Origin: Scleromatobacter humisilvae
GTDB lineage: Bacteria > Pseudomonadota > Gammaproteobacteria > Burkholderiales > Burkholderiaceae_C
DNA length: 64,000 nt
NCBI RefSeq assembly: GCF_023231945.1
Contig: NZ_JAJLJH010000006.1
Span: forward strand, 1 to 64,000
Direction of reading: 5' to 3'
Below the pieces are notes generated by a model. The model was not told the origin of the DNA and ran no database searches. It saw only the letters and a list, made by a program, of their open reading frames with translations. A program made the translations under genes and the position numbers. Numbering within the stretch: the stretch's first letter is position 1; every line of letters begins with the position of its first letter. Of this stretch, positions 8,089-17,530 are shown piece after piece.

Positions 8089-9981
8089 ATGACCAACAAC
8101 CTCCTCGCGACCATCGCCAGCCCCGCGGACCTGCGACGCCTGTCGCGCGCCGACCTGCGCACGCTGTGCGACGAACTGCGGCAATACGTCCTTCACAGCG
8201 TCAGCAAGACCGGCGGCCATCTGTCGAGCAATCTCGGCACGGTCGAGCTCACCGTCGCGCTGCACTACGTCTTCAACACCCCGTATGACCGCATCGTGTG
8301 GGACGTGGGCCACCAGACGTACCCGCACAAGGTGCTGACGGGCCGGCGCGAGCAGATGGCGACGCTGCGCATGTATGGCGGCCTGGCGGGCTTTCCGAAG
8401 CGCGACGAGAGCGAGTACGACGCGTTCGGCACCGCGCACTCTTCGACGTCGATCTCGGCCGTGCTAGGCATGGCCCACGCGGCCAAGCTCAAGGGCGAGA
8501 ACCGCAAGGCCGTGGCCGTCATCGGCGACGGCGCGATGACCGGCGGCATGGCCTTCGAGGCGATGAACAACGCGGGCGTGTCGATGGCCGACATGCTGGT
8601 GATCCTCAACGACAACGACATGTCGATCAGCCCGCCGGTGGGCGCGCTGAACCGCTACTTCGCCCGCCTGATGAGCGGCAAGTTCTATTCGAAGGCGCGC
8701 GAGGGCGCCAAGTCGGTGCTGAAGAACACGCCGCTGTACGAGTTCGCGCGCCGCTTCGAGGAGCACACCAAGGGCATGGTCGTGCCCGGCACGATCTTCG
8801 AGGAGTTCGGCCTCAACTACGTCGGGCCGATCGATGGCCACGACCTCGACTCGCTGATCCCCACGCTCGAGAACCTGCGCGACGCCAAGGGCCCGCAGTT
8901 CCTGCACGTGGTCACGCGCAAGGGCATGGGCTACAAGCTCGCCGAGGCCGATCCGGTCAACTACCACGGCCCCGGCAAGTTCGACGTCGCCGTCGGCCTG
9001 CAGAAGCCCGCCACGCCGCCCAAGCAGACCTTCGCCGAGGTGTTCGGCTCGTGGCTGTGCGACATGGCCGAGGCCGACAAGCGCCTGATCGGCATCACGC
9101 CCGCGATGTGCGGCGGCTCGGGCATGACCGAGTTCGAGAAGCGCTTCCCCGAGCGTTACCACGACGTCGGCATCGCCGAGCAGCACGCCGTCACCTTCGC
9201 CGCCGGCCTGGCGTGCGAGGGCCTGAAGCCGGTCGTCGCGATCTATTCGACGTTCCTGCAGCGCGGCTACGACCAGCTGATCCACGACGTCGCGCTGCAG
9301 AACCTGCCGGTCGTGTTCGCGCTCGACCGCGCTGGCATCGTCGGCGCCGACGGCCCGACGCATTGCGGCGCCTACGACATCGCCTTCATCCGCTGCGTCC
9401 CGAACATGAGCCTGCTGACGCCGGCCGACGAGCGCGAGACGCGCCGCGCGCTGAGCAGCGCGTTCGCGCAGGAGCATCCGGTGGGCGTGCGCTATCCACG
9501 CGGCGCCGGCGCGGGCGTCAAGCCCGAGGCCGATCTCGAGACGCTCGAATGGGGCAAGGGCGAGAAGCGCCGCGAAGGCCGCCGCATCGCACTGCTGGCC
9601 TTCGGCCCGTTGCTGTACCCGGCGCTGCAGGCGGCCGAGAAGCTCGACGCCACCGTCGTCAACATGCGCTTCGTCAAGCCGCTCGACGTGGAGCTGGTGC
9701 TCGAGATGGCGCGCACGCACGAGGCGCTGGTCACGCTCGAGGAGGGCAGCATCATGGGCGGCGCGGGCAGCGCGGTGCTGGAGGCGCTGGCCGCCGCCGG
9801 CGTGCAGGTGCCCCTGCTGCAACTGGGCCTGCCCGACCGCTACATCGAGCACGGCGACCCGGTGCGCCTGATGCACGAATGCGGGCTCGACGCCGAAGGC
9901 ATCGAGCAGTCGGTGCGGCGCCGCTTCGGGCCGTCGCTGGCCGTGGTGCGCTCCACGTCGACGACCGCCGTCAACGGCTGA
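8089..9981 (+). CDS. dxs: 1-deoxy-D-xylulose-5-phosphate synthase
   Basis: 630 residues, full length. A thiamine-diphosphate enzyme that joins pyruvate and glyceraldehyde 3-phosphate, the first step of the methylerythritol phosphate pathway. The thiamine-binding motif [18 protein letters not shown] is near residue 150, the transketolase-like pyrimidine-binding domain includes [13 protein letters not shown], and the C-terminal transketolase domain ends normally. The product also feeds thiamine and pyridoxal synthesis. It follows ispA in the same direction, giving a xseB-ispA-dxs operon. Confidence 0.96.
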   Translation: MTNNLLATIASPADLRRLSRADLRTLCDELRQYVLHSVSKTGGHLSSNLGTVELTVALHYVFNTPYDRIVWDVGHQTYPHKVLTGRREQMATLRMYGGLAGFPKRDESEYDAFGTAHSSTSISAVLGMAHAAKLKGENRKAVAVIGDGAMTGGMAFEAMNNAGVSMADMLVILNDNDMSISPPVGALNRYFARLMSGKFYSKAREGAKSVLKNTPLYEFARRFEEHTKGMVVPGTIFEEFGLNYVGPIDGHDLDSLIPTLENLRDAKGPQFLHVVTRKGMGYKLAEADPVNYHGPGKFDVAVGLQKPATPPKQTFAEVFGSWLCDMAEADKRLIGITPAMCGGSGMTEFEKRFPERYHDVGIAEQHAVTFAAGLACEGLKPVVAIYSTFLQRGYDQLIHDVALQNLPVVFALDRAGIVGADGPTHCGAYDIAFIRCVPNMSLLTPADERETRRALSSAFAQEHPVGVRYPRGAGAGVKPEADLETLEWGKGEKRREGRRIALLAFGPLLYPALQAAEKLDATVVNMRFVKPLDVELVLEMARTHEALVTLEEGSIMGGAGSAVLEALAAAGVQVPLLQLGLPDRYIEHGDPVRLMHECGLDAEGIEQSVRRRFGPSLAVVRSTSTTAVNG

Positions 9982-10056
9982 ACGCGGGCGGGCCCGGCCC
10001 GCATGCGCGCGGGGCCGGCCTCCGCTAAAGTGGGTCATCGCCCTGCGGAGACCCTC

Positions 10057-11085
10057 ATGCAACGACGTTCCGTTGTCCTTCTCGGTGCCACGACTCTGGC
10101 CGCGCCCGCGCTGCTGCGCGCCCAGGCGCTCGAGAAGCCCAAGCTGACGATCGCCGTCGGCGGCAAGAACCTGCTCTACTACCTGCCGCTGACGATCGCC
10201 GAGAGCCTGGGCTACTTCAAGGCCGAGGGCCTGGACGTCACCATCGTCGACTTCGCCGGCGGCTCCAAGGCCCTGCAGGCCGTCGTGGGCGGCAGCGCCG
10301 ACGTGGTCTCGGGCGCGTTCGAGCACACGCTGATCATGCAGCCCAAGGGCATCCGGCTGCGCGCGTTCGCGCTGCAGGGCCGGGCGCCGCAGGTCGTGCT
10401 GGGCATCAATCCGAAGACGATGCCAGGCTTCAAGTCGGTGGCCGACCTGAAGGGCAAGAAGATCGGCGTGACGGCGCCGGGCTCGTCCACCAACGTGCTC
10501 GCGAACTTCGTGCTCGCCAAGGCCGGGCTCAAGCCGTCGGACGTCTCCATCATCGGCGTCGGTGCGGGCGCGGGGGCCGTCGCCGCGATGCGGTCGGGCC
10601 AGATCGACGCGATCAGCAACCTCGACCCGGTGATCACGCTGCTGCAGCGAAGCGGCGACCTCAAGATCGTCTCCGACACCCGCATCGTCGCCGAAGCCGA
10701 CAAGGCCTTCGGCGGCCCGATGCCCGCCGGCTGCATGTACGCGCCGCAGTCCTTCATCGACAAGAACCCGGCGACGGTGCAGGCCATCGCCAACGCCATC
10801 GTGCGTGCGGACAAGTGGATCCAGGCCGCCGGCCCGGCCGACATCGTCAAGGCCGTGCCCGAGAGCTACCTGCTGGGCGACCGCGCGGTCTACATCGACG
10901 CGTTCCTCGCGAGCAAGGGCGCGCTGTCGGTCGACGGGGCGATCCCGCCCGAGGGCGCGGCCACCGCGTTGCGGGCGCTGCAGAGCGTCGACGATTCGCT
11001 CAAGGGCGGCAAGTTCGACCTCGCCGCCGTCTGGACGAACGAGTTCGTCAAGAAGGCGAACGCCGACCCGAAGATCAGGCGATGA
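10057..11085 (+). CDS. ABC transporter substrate-binding protein (NitT/TauT type)
   Basis: 342 residues. The N-terminus has twin arginines and a hydrophobic stretch ending in LLRAQA, consistent with a Tat or Sec signal peptide. The rest fits the NMT1/SsuA-like periplasmic binding fold (YLPLTIAESLGYFKAEGLDV near the start and GAFEHTLIMQPKG). This family binds sulfonates, nitrate, pyrimidine precursors of thiamine, or aromatic acids; the ligand is not evident here. ATG at 10057 follows a gcggag ribosome binding site. It overlaps the ATPase gene by four bases and heads a three-gene transporter unit. Confidence 0.88.
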   Translation: MQRRSVVLLGATTLAAPALLRAQALEKPKLTIAVGGKNLLYYLPLTIAESLGYFKAEGLDVTIVDFAGGSKALQAVVGGSADVVSGAFEHTLIMQPKGIRLRAFALQGRAPQVVLGINPKTMPGFKSVADLKGKKIGVTAPGSSTNVLANFVLAKAGLKPSDVSIIGVGAGAGAVAAMRSGQIDAISNLDPVITLLQRSGDLKIVSDTRIVAEADKAFGGPMPAGCMYAPQSFIDKNPATVQAIANAIVRADKWIQAAGPADIVKAVPESYLLGDRAVYIDAFLASKGALSVDGAIPPEGAATALRALQSVDDSLKGGKFDLAAVWTNEFVKKANADPKIRR

Positions 11086-11894
11086 GCGTTCCCGCGCTGT
11101 CCCTGGACGGCGTCAGCTGCACCTTCGTCGCGCGCGACGGCGACGCCGCGGGCTACACCGCGGTGCGCGACGTGTCGCTCGCGATCGAGGCCGGCGAGTT
11201 CGTCTCCGTCGTCGGGCCGACCGGCTGCGGCAAGAGCACGCTGCTGAACATGGCCGCCGGCCTGCTCGCGCCGAGCACGGGCGGCGTGCGCGTGTTCGGC
11301 GAGCCGCTCGCTGGCCTGAACCGGCGCGCGGGCTACATGTTCCAGGCCGAGAGCCTGATGCCGTGGCGCACGGCGCTCGGCAACGTCATGGCGGGCCTGT
11401 CGTTCCGCGGCGCGCGTGACGCGGACGCGCGCGCGCTCGCGAACGAATGGCTGCAGCGCGTGGGACTGGCCGCGTTCGCCGACCGCTATCCGCACCAGCT
11501 GTCGGGCGGCATGCGCAAGCGCGTGAGCCTGGCGCAGGTGCTGGTACTCGATCCCGACATCATCCTGATGGACGAACCGTTCTCCGCGCTGGACATCCAG
11601 ACGCGGCAGCTGATGGAGAACGAAGTCCTCGCGCTGTGGGGCGCGAAGAAAAAGGCGGTGCTGTTCATCACGCACGACCTCGACGAGGCCATCGCGATGA
11701 GCGACCGCGTCGTGATCCTGTCGGCCGGCCCCGGCTCGCGCGTCGTCGGCGAGTTCCGCGTCGACCTCGAGCGTCCGCGCGACGTCGCCGAGGTGCGCAC
11801 CACCCCAAGCTTCGTCGAACTGCACAAGGCAATCTGGGACGTGCTGCGCGAAGAGGTGCTGGCCGGCTACCAGCAACAGCTGGCCAAGGCCTGA
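11082..11894 (+). CDS. ABC transporter ATP-binding protein (NitT/TauT type)
   Basis: 270 residues with all ABC motifs: Walker A GPTGCGKST (about residues 44-52), signature LSGGMRKR, Walker B ILMDEPF, and the switch histidine in ITHDLDEA. It energises uptake with the permease at 11900. The SGGM form of the signature is usual for the nitrate/sulfonate/taurine branch. The start ATG overlaps the stop of the binding-protein gene (ATGA at 11082-11085), so the start is well fixed. Confidence 0.93.
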   Translation: MSVPALSLDGVSCTFVARDGDAAGYTAVRDVSLAIEAGEFVSVVGPTGCGKSTLLNMAAGLLAPSTGGVRVFGEPLAGLNRRAGYMFQAESLMPWRTALGNVMAGLSFRGARDADARALANEWLQRVGLAAFADRYPHQLSGGMRKRVSLAQVLVLDPDIILMDEPFSALDIQTRQLMENEVLALWGAKKKAVLFITHDLDEAIAMSDRVVILSAGPGSRVVGEFRVDLERPRDVAEVRTTPSFVELHKAIWDVLREEVLAGYQQQLAKA

Positions 11895-11899
11895 CGATC

Positions 11900-12727
11900 A
11901 TGTGGCGCCACATCAAGCCCAGCCGCCGCACGCTGCGCGCGTGGCAGCTCGTCGTGCTGGTGCTGATCTTCGGGCTGTGGCACGTGCTGACCGTGCCGGG
12001 CCTGCTGCCGCACTTCCTGTTTTCCGACGACAACCAGGCCGCATTCTTCTTCGGCGAGCCGCTGAAGATCTTCGACCGCATCCGCCACTGGTTCTTCGTC
12101 GACGCCGACATCTACCGGCATCTGGGCATCACGCTGCTCGAGACGGTGCTCGCGTTCGCGATCGGCACCGCGCTGGGCCTGGCCACCGGCCTGTGGCTTG
12201 CGCTGAGCCCGCTGGCCGCGGCCATCCTCGATCCGTACATCAAGGCGATGAACGCGATGCCGCGCGTGATCCTCGCGCCGATCTTCGCGGTGTGGTTCGG
12301 CCTGGGCGTGGCGAGCAAGGTGGCGCTGGGCGTCACGCTCGTCTTCTTCATCGTGTTCTTCAACGTCTACCAGGGCGTCAAGGAAGTGAGCGCCGTGATC
12401 CTCGCGAGCGCTCGCATGCTGGGCGCGAGCCGGCGCCAGCTGCTGCGCCACGTCTACCTGCCGAGCGCCACCAGCTGGGTCTTCAGCTCGCTGCACACGT
12501 CGGTGGGCCTGGCCTTCGTCGGCGCGGTGGTGGGCGAGTACCTCGGCTCGTCGCAGGGCGTGGGCTACCTGATCCTGCAGGCCGAGGGCAGCTTCGACAT
12601 CAACACCGTGATGGCCGGCATCCTGGTTCTGACCGTGTTCGCGCTGGTGCTCGACGCGATGGTCGGGCGCGTCGAGAAGGCGCTGATGAAATGGCAGCCG
12701 CAGGCCGGCGAGAGCGAGAAGCTGTAA
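11900..12727 (+). CDS. ABC transporter permease (NitT/TauT type)
   Basis: 275 residues with about six transmembrane helices and the BPD transport EAA loop (ASARMLGASRRQLLRHVYLPSA), the contact point for the ATPase. It forms the inner-membrane channel of the importer encoded with the two upstream genes; the gap to the ATPase gene is only five bases. A loop of roughly 40 residues between the first helix and the second (about residues 40-75) is longer than in TauC/SsuC and may be periplasmic. Confidence 0.91.
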   Translation: MWRHIKPSRRTLRAWQLVVLVLIFGLWHVLTVPGLLPHFLFSDDNQAAFFFGEPLKIFDRIRHWFFVDADIYRHLGITLLETVLAFAIGTALGLATGLWLALSPLAAAILDPYIKAMNAMPRVILAPIFAVWFGLGVASKVALGVTLVFFIVFFNVYQGVKEVSAVILASARMLGASRRQLLRHVYLPSATSWVFSSLHTSVGLAFVGAVVGEYLGSSQGVGYLILQAEGSFDINTVMAGILVLTVFALVLDAMVGRVEKALMKWQPQAGESEKL

Positions 12728-12849
12728 CGCGATGGAATTGGGGTGAACACCCGTCATGGCGCCGCGGCCGGACGCCGCTTCGATGGTAGGGTATCGGCCT
12801 CGACCGGCCGAGCCGGCACCATCGATTCCACAATGCCAGGGAGGCACGC

Positions 12850-13875
12850 ATGAAACCCACCATTTCCACCCTCGTCGCCGCGTCCGCGCTCGCGCTGCTG
12901 TCCGCCTGCGGCGGCAGCGACGGCGGCGGCGCGACGTCGCAGCCCGTCGGTCCGGAAGGCCTGAGCATCACCAGCAGCAACCAGGCCGCGGTCACGCAGG
13001 CGACGGTCGCGGGCGGCCTGTCGGTGTCCAACGTCGAGACGGCGACCAACGCTGGCGGCGCGGCCGCCCAGCCCGGCAGCGTGAAGGCGAGCGCCCACTC
13101 GCTGGCGGCCGTCGTGCGCCGCGTGCTGGCCGCCGGCCCGCAACGTCGCGCCGCCATCGAGAGCGCCGCTGCGGCGCGTCCGCTGGCCGTTTCCAGCGAC
13201 ATCGCGCCCTGCGGCGTGAGCGGCACGCTGACGACCACCTTCAACGACGTCGACGGCAACGGCCAGATCTCCGCCGGCGACATCCTCACCATCCACTTCA
13301 ACCAGTGCCGCGACTCGGCCACCTCGTTGTACAACGGCAGCGCCGTGATCACGATGGCCACGGTGCCGACCGCGGAGCAGATCACGGGCACGGCCGACTT
13401 CCAGAACCTGTCCGCGGTCGAGGGCGGCCTGACCTCCACGGTCGACGGCACGCTCAACATCTCCGAGACCGATTCCGACACCGCATCCAACGTCACGCTC
13501 ACCGTCGGCGGCAACGGCCTGACGGAGACCATGGCCTCGAGCACCTACAACGACGTCGTGATGCTGGACTCGGGCGTGCGCATCACCGTCGACGAGGTGT
13601 TCGCCGCCCACCGCAGCCAGCTGACCTTCGACGGCCTGCTGCAGGCGCAGTCGGTGCCTGGCGGCGCCGTGACGCTGACGACGAAGTCGCCGTTCGTGCT
13701 GAACGACGGCGACGCCTTCCCGAGCGCCGGCGTGCTGCAGGTCAAGGGCGTGCACGGCACGCTGCTGATCACCGTGCTGAACGCGACGACCGTGCAGGTG
13801 CAGCTCGACGCCAACGACGACGGCGTCAACGAGAGCACCGCGTCGACGCCGTGGACGTCGCTGATCCCGCAGTGA
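12850..13875 (+). CDS. Hypothetical lipoprotein
   Basis: 341 residues. A lipoprotein signal peptide is clear: a basic start, a hydrophobic core and the lipobox LLSAC with the acylated cysteine at residue 19. The mature protein begins with a Gly/Ser-rich tether, then a beta-rich region with DVDGNGQISAGD (about 134-145), which resembles an EF-hand calcium loop, and DANDDGVNES near the C-terminus, which resembles another. I recognise no family. A GGGAGG ribosome binding site precedes the ATG. It converges with an MFS gene seven bases away. Confidence 0.72.
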   Translation: MKPTISTLVAASALALLSACGGSDGGGATSQPVGPEGLSITSSNQAAVTQATVAGGLSVSNVETATNAGGAAAQPGSVKASAHSLAAVVRRVLAAGPQRRAAIESAAAARPLAVSSDIAPCGVSGTLTTTFNDVDGNGQISAGDILTIHFNQCRDSATSLYNGSAVITMATVPTAEQITGTADFQNLSAVEGGLTSTVDGTLNISETDSDTASNVTLTVGGNGLTETMASSTYNDVVMLDSGVRITVDEVFAAHRSQLTFDGLLQAQSVPGGAVTLTTKSPFVLNDGDAFPSAGVLQVKGVHGTLLITVLNATTVQVQLDANDDGVNESTASTPWTSLIPQ

Positions 13876-13882
13876 GCGTCGC

Positions 13883-15223
13883 TCAGCGCCCGCGCGCCGC
13901 CTTCATCGCGGCCGCGGGCAGCGCCTTCATCACGATGACGGCGCACACGATGCTCGCGACGCCGATCGCGTAGAGCGCCGGCGTCGTGGAGCCGGTCGCA
14001 TCCTTGATGCGTCCCACCATCACCGGGCTGACGATGCCGCCCAGCTGGCCCAGCGTGTTGATCAGCGCGATGCCGCCGGCCGCGCCGGCACCGGTCAGCA
14101 GGCGTGGCGGCAGCGCCCAGAACGCCGGGATCGAGGCGACGACGCCGCCGCCCATCACGGCCAGCGCGACGATCAGCAGGCCGGTCTGCTTGTCGAACAG
14201 GCCCGCCGCGAAGAAGCCCAGCGCCGCGGCCACCAGCAGCCCGGCGACGTACTTGCGCCGCTCGCCGCTGGCGTCCGACACGCGGCCGACGACCACCATC
14301 GCGACGGCGCCGAAGACGTAGGGCACGGCGGTCAGCAGGCCGATCGTGGTCGGGTTGGAGATGCCCGAGCTGCGGATCAGGTGCGGCGCCCAGAAGTTCA
14401 GGCCGTACGAACCGATCTGGATCAGGAAATAGACCAGGCCCAGCACCAGGAAGCCCGGCGTCCGGATCGCGCCCCACAGCGAGCCGCCCTTGGCGTGCGT
14501 GCCCGGCTCCTTGATCTGCGTCGCGAGATAGCTGCGTTCTGCGGCGCTGAGCCAGCCGGCGTCCTGCACGCGATCCTGGAAACGGCGCAGCACCAGCCAG
14601 CCCAGCGGCAGGCACGGCAGGCCGCCGATCAGGAACAGCCAGTGCCAGCCCGGTTGGCCGAGCACGCCGTTCATCTGGCCGAGGATCAGCCCGGAGATCG
14701 GCGCGCCGACCAGCCCCGACATCGCCGAGGCGAGGAACAGCAGCGCCGTCGCGCGGCCGCGGAAGCTTTCGGGGAACCACAGCGTCAGGTAATACAGCAC
14801 GCCTGGCGCGAAACCCGCCTCCATCGCGCCGACGATGAAGCGCAGGCCGTAGAACTGCCACTCGCTGGTGACGAACACCATCGCCGACGTCGCGAGTCCC
14901 CACGAGATCATGATGCGCGCGATCCAGCGCCGCGCGCCGACGCGGTACAGCAGCAGGTTGCTGGGCACCTCGAAGATCACGTAGCCGATCACGAACAGGC
15001 TGGCGCCGAGGCCGTAGGCCGTGTCGCTGAGGCCCAGCGCGCCCTGCAGCTGGAACTTCGCGAAGCTGATGTTGATGCGGTCGAAGAACGCGAACAGGTA
15101 GCAGACCATGATCAGCGGCATGAGTCGCCACGCGACCTTGCGGATCAACGAATCGTGTTCGAGGCGGCTGACGTCGGGCTCGTGCGGCGCCGCCATCGCG
15201 GCCGTGGTGGAAATCGCAGGCAT
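13883..15223 (-). CDS. MFS transporter, anion:cation symporter (ACS) family
   Basis: 446 residues with about twelve hydrophobic helices. The N-terminal part (MPLIMVCYLFAFFDRINISFAK) is characteristic of the ACS family, which imports organic anions such as phthalate, tartrate, galactarate or glucarate by proton symport. A GGAGA ribosome binding site precedes the ATG at 15223. It is the last gene of a same-strand block with an HMG-CoA-lyase-like gene and a CoA-transferase gene, which suggests it imports the acid those enzymes degrade; the substrate is inference. Confidence 0.9.
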   Translation of the reverse strand: MPAISTTAAMAAPHEPDVSRLEHDSLIRKVAWRLMPLIMVCYLFAFFDRINISFAKFQLQGALGLSDTAYGLGASLFVIGYVIFEVPSNLLLYRVGARRWIARIMISWGLATSAMVFVTSEWQFYGLRFIVGAMEAGFAPGVLYYLTLWFPESFRGRATALLFLASAMSGLVGAPISGLILGQMNGVLGQPGWHWLFLIGGLPCLPLGWLVLRRFQDRVQDAGWLSAAERSYLATQIKEPGTHAKGGSLWGAIRTPGFLVLGLVYFLIQIGSYGLNFWAPHLIRSSGISNPTTIGLLTAVPYVFGAVAMVVVGRVSDASGERRKYVAGLLVAAALGFFAAGLFDKQTGLLIVALAVMGGGVVASIPAFWALPPRLLTGAGAAGGIALINTLGQLGGIVSPVMVGRIKDATGSTTPALYAIGVASIVCAVIVMKALPAAAMKAARGR

Positions 15224-15297
15224 GAGTGTCTCCTGCCGGCCCGTTCTGCGCGGGCCGGTCTGGTGGTTGCGAAGGGAAAGGTGCGCTCAGCGCCGCG

Positions 15298-16212
15298 TCA
15301 TGACGCGGGCAACGGATGCAGCGTGTCGCGCGTGCCGGCCATCAGCAGCGCGTTGGAAAGCGGGCGCTCGACCAGGTGCGGCACGCGCGCGGCCACGCGC
15401 AGCAGCCGCGCGAGATCGACGCCCGTCGTGTGGCCCATGCACTCGAACATGTGGACGAGCGTCTCGGTGTTGACGTTGCCCGACGCGCCCGGCGCATACG
15501 GGCAGCCGCCGAGGCCCCCGCACGACGCGTCGAAGCGCGTGGCGCCGGCCTCGAGCGCGGCCAGCGCGTTGGCGAGCGCCATGCCGCGCGTGTCGTGCAG
15601 GTGGATCGTCGTGGCGTCGATGGCGAGGACGCCGCGCAGGCGCTCCAGCAGCCGCCGCACGCCGGCCGGGTCGGCCATGCCGGTGGTGTCGCACAGCGTG
15701 ACGCCCGCGGCACCGCCGGCGATCAGCGCGGTGGCGATGCGCGCGACCTCGTCGACCGCCACCTCGCCCTCGAACGGGCAGCCGAACGCGCACGACAGCG
15801 ACACGTTGCACAGCAGGCCGCCATGCCCGGCCTCGCGCACGATCTCCAGCAGCTGCGCCAGCGACTGCGCCCGCCCCATGCGCAGGTTCGCGACGTTGTG
15901 CGACTCGCTGCACGACATCACGAGGTTGAGCTCGTCGACGCGGCTTTCGATCGCGCGCTCCATGCCGCGCAGGTTGGGCACCAGCGCGGTGTAGACGACG
16001 CCGGGCACGCGGCGGATCTCGCGCATCACGATCTCGGCGTCGGCCAGCGCGGGGATGGCGCGCGGCGACGTGAACGACGTCACCTCGATCTTCGCGAAGC
16101 CGCAGTCCGACAGCGCGTCGACGAAGGCGATCTTCTCGTGCGTCGGCACGAAGCGCTTCTCCATCTGCAGGCCGTCGCGCGGCGCGACCTCGTTGATGAA
16201 CAGCCGTGTCAT
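15298..16212 (-). CDS. Hydroxymethylglutaryl-CoA lyase-like enzyme
   Basis: 304 residues, a full HMGL-like TIM barrel. Metal and substrate residues are visible: the start NEVAPRDGLQ, the metal histidines in HLHDTRG, and the C-terminal loop GGLGGCPYAPGASGN with the catalytic cysteine. The classical reaction cleaves HMG-CoA to acetoacetate and acetyl-CoA; relatives cleave other 3-hydroxyacyl-CoA esters such as citramalyl-CoA. Its start codon overlaps the stop of the CoA-transferase gene (ATGA), so the two are translationally coupled and probably act in sequence: CoA activation, then C-C cleavage. Confidence 0.9.
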   Translation of the reverse strand: MTRLFINEVAPRDGLQMEKRFVPTHEKIAFVDALSDCGFAKIEVTSFTSPRAIPALADAEIVMREIRRVPGVVYTALVPNLRGMERAIESRVDELNLVMSCSESHNVANLRMGRAQSLAQLLEIVREAGHGGLLCNVSLSCAFGCPFEGEVAVDEVARIATALIAGGAAGVTLCDTTGMADPAGVRRLLERLRGVLAIDATTIHLHDTRGMALANALAALEAGATRFDASCGGLGGCPYAPGASGNVNTETLVHMFECMGHTTGVDLARLLRVAARVPHLVERPLSNALLMAGTRDTLHPLPAS

Positions 16213-17399
16213 TCGATCACCCCGTCCTGGCGCAGCGCCGCGATGCGCTCGGGCGACAGGCCGGCCTGCGCCAGCACGTCGTCGGTGTGCTGGCCCAGCG
16301 TCGGTGCCGCGTGGCGCACGGCGCCGGGCGTGTCGGAGAGCTTGGGCACGATGCCTGGCGCGGCGATCGTGCCGCCGCTCATTGCCGGGATGCGCTCGAT
16401 GTTGCCGCGCGCGGCGTAATGCTCGTCGGCGGCGATCTCGGCGATCGTATAGACGCGGCTTGCGGGCACGCCCGCGTCGCGCATGCGCGCGAGGACGTCG
16501 TCCAGCGTCAGCTGCACGGTCCACGCGCCGATCGCGGCGTCGAGTTCCGCGGCGCGCGCGGAGCGGCCGTCGTTGGCAGCGAGCGCCGGATCGTCGGCCA
16601 GGTCCTTGCGGCCGATCATCAGCATCAGCCGCTTGAAGATGCTGTCGCCGTTGCCGGCGATGAGCACAGCCTGGCCGTCGGCGCACGCATACGCGTTGGA
16701 CGGCGTGATGCCCGGCAGCGCGCCGCCGGCGGGGCGGCGCACCTCGCCGAACACGTCGTACTCGGGCAGCAGGCTCTCGGACAGGTTGAACATCGCCTCG
16801 TACAGCGCGAGGTCGATGCGCTGGCCCTGGCCCCCGCGCGCGTCACGCGCGTACAGGGCCAGCATCACGCCCAGCGCGCCGTGGACACCCGCCACCGTAT
16901 CGCCCAGCGACACGCCGCTGCGCACCGGCGTGCGGCCCGGCTCGGCGTTGAGGTAGCGCAGCCCGCTGAACGCCTCGGCCACCGCCGCGAAGCCGGGCTC
17001 GGACGCGCGCGGGCCGGTCTGGCCGAAGCCCGACAGGCTCAGCATGACCAGCCTCGGGTTGAGCGCGTGCAGCGTCTCCCAGCCGAGTCCCCAGGCTTCC
17101 ATCGAGCCGGGCCGGAAGTTCTCGATGAGCACGTCGGCGTCGCGCACCAGCTCGCGCACCAGCGCCTGGCCCTCGGGCACGCGCAGGTCGATGCAGACCG
17201 ACTCCTTGTTGCGCGACTGCGCGTCCCACCACACCGAGGTGCCGTCGCGCAGCTTGCGCCACTTGCGCAGCGCGTCGCCGGTCTTCGGCGGTTCGACCTT
17301 GATGACGCGCGCGCCGAAGTCCGCCAGCGTCTTTGCGGCGAACGGGCCCGCGATGAGCTGGCCGAGTTCGACGACCTTGATTCCTTCGAGTACCTGCAT
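16209..17399 (-). CDS. CaiB/BaiF family (class III) CoA-transferase
   Basis: 396 residues. Family III CoA-transferases move CoA between acyl-CoA and a free carboxylic acid through an aspartyl anhydride. The N-terminal GIKVVELGQLIAGPFAAKTLADFGA, the RNKESVCIDLR segment and the catalytic-aspartate region (GDTVAGVHGALGVMLAL) are intact. No second domain is missing. It is coupled by a four-base overlap to the HMG-CoA-lyase-like gene downstream and followed by an MFS transporter, so it likely activates an imported dicarboxylic or hydroxy acid. Confidence 0.91.
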   Translation of the reverse strand: MQVLEGIKVVELGQLIAGPFAAKTLADFGARVIKVEPPKTGDALRKWRKLRDGTSVWWDAQSRNKESVCIDLRVPEGQALVRELVRDADVLIENFRPGSMEAWGLGWETLHALNPRLVMLSLSGFGQTGPRASEPGFAAVAEAFSGLRYLNAEPGRTPVRSGVSLGDTVAGVHGALGVMLALYARDARGGQGQRIDLALYEAMFNLSESLLPEYDVFGEVRRPAGGALPGITPSNAYACADGQAVLIAGNGDSIFKRLMLMIGRKDLADDPALAANDGRSARAAELDAAIGAWTVQLTLDDVLARMRDAGVPASRVYTIAEIAADEHYAARGNIERIPAMSGGTIAAPGIVPKLSDTPGAVRHAAPTLGQHTDDVLAQAGLSPERIAALRQDGVIE

Positions 17400-17530
17400 G
17401 GACGCCTGTCTCCGTAGCCTTGGACGGATTGTGGGCAGGCGCGGCCTCGGGCGGAAGGCAATCCTCGCCAAGCGAGGTTTCGCGAAGCGTGAAAGCGGCG
17501 GCGGGTAACTACCCGGATGCGCCACCCAAC

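Noticed and set aside
9982-10056. Terminator after dxs
   Set aside because: GC-rich partial complementarity (gcgggcgggcccggcccgc) but no clean stem and no T-run.
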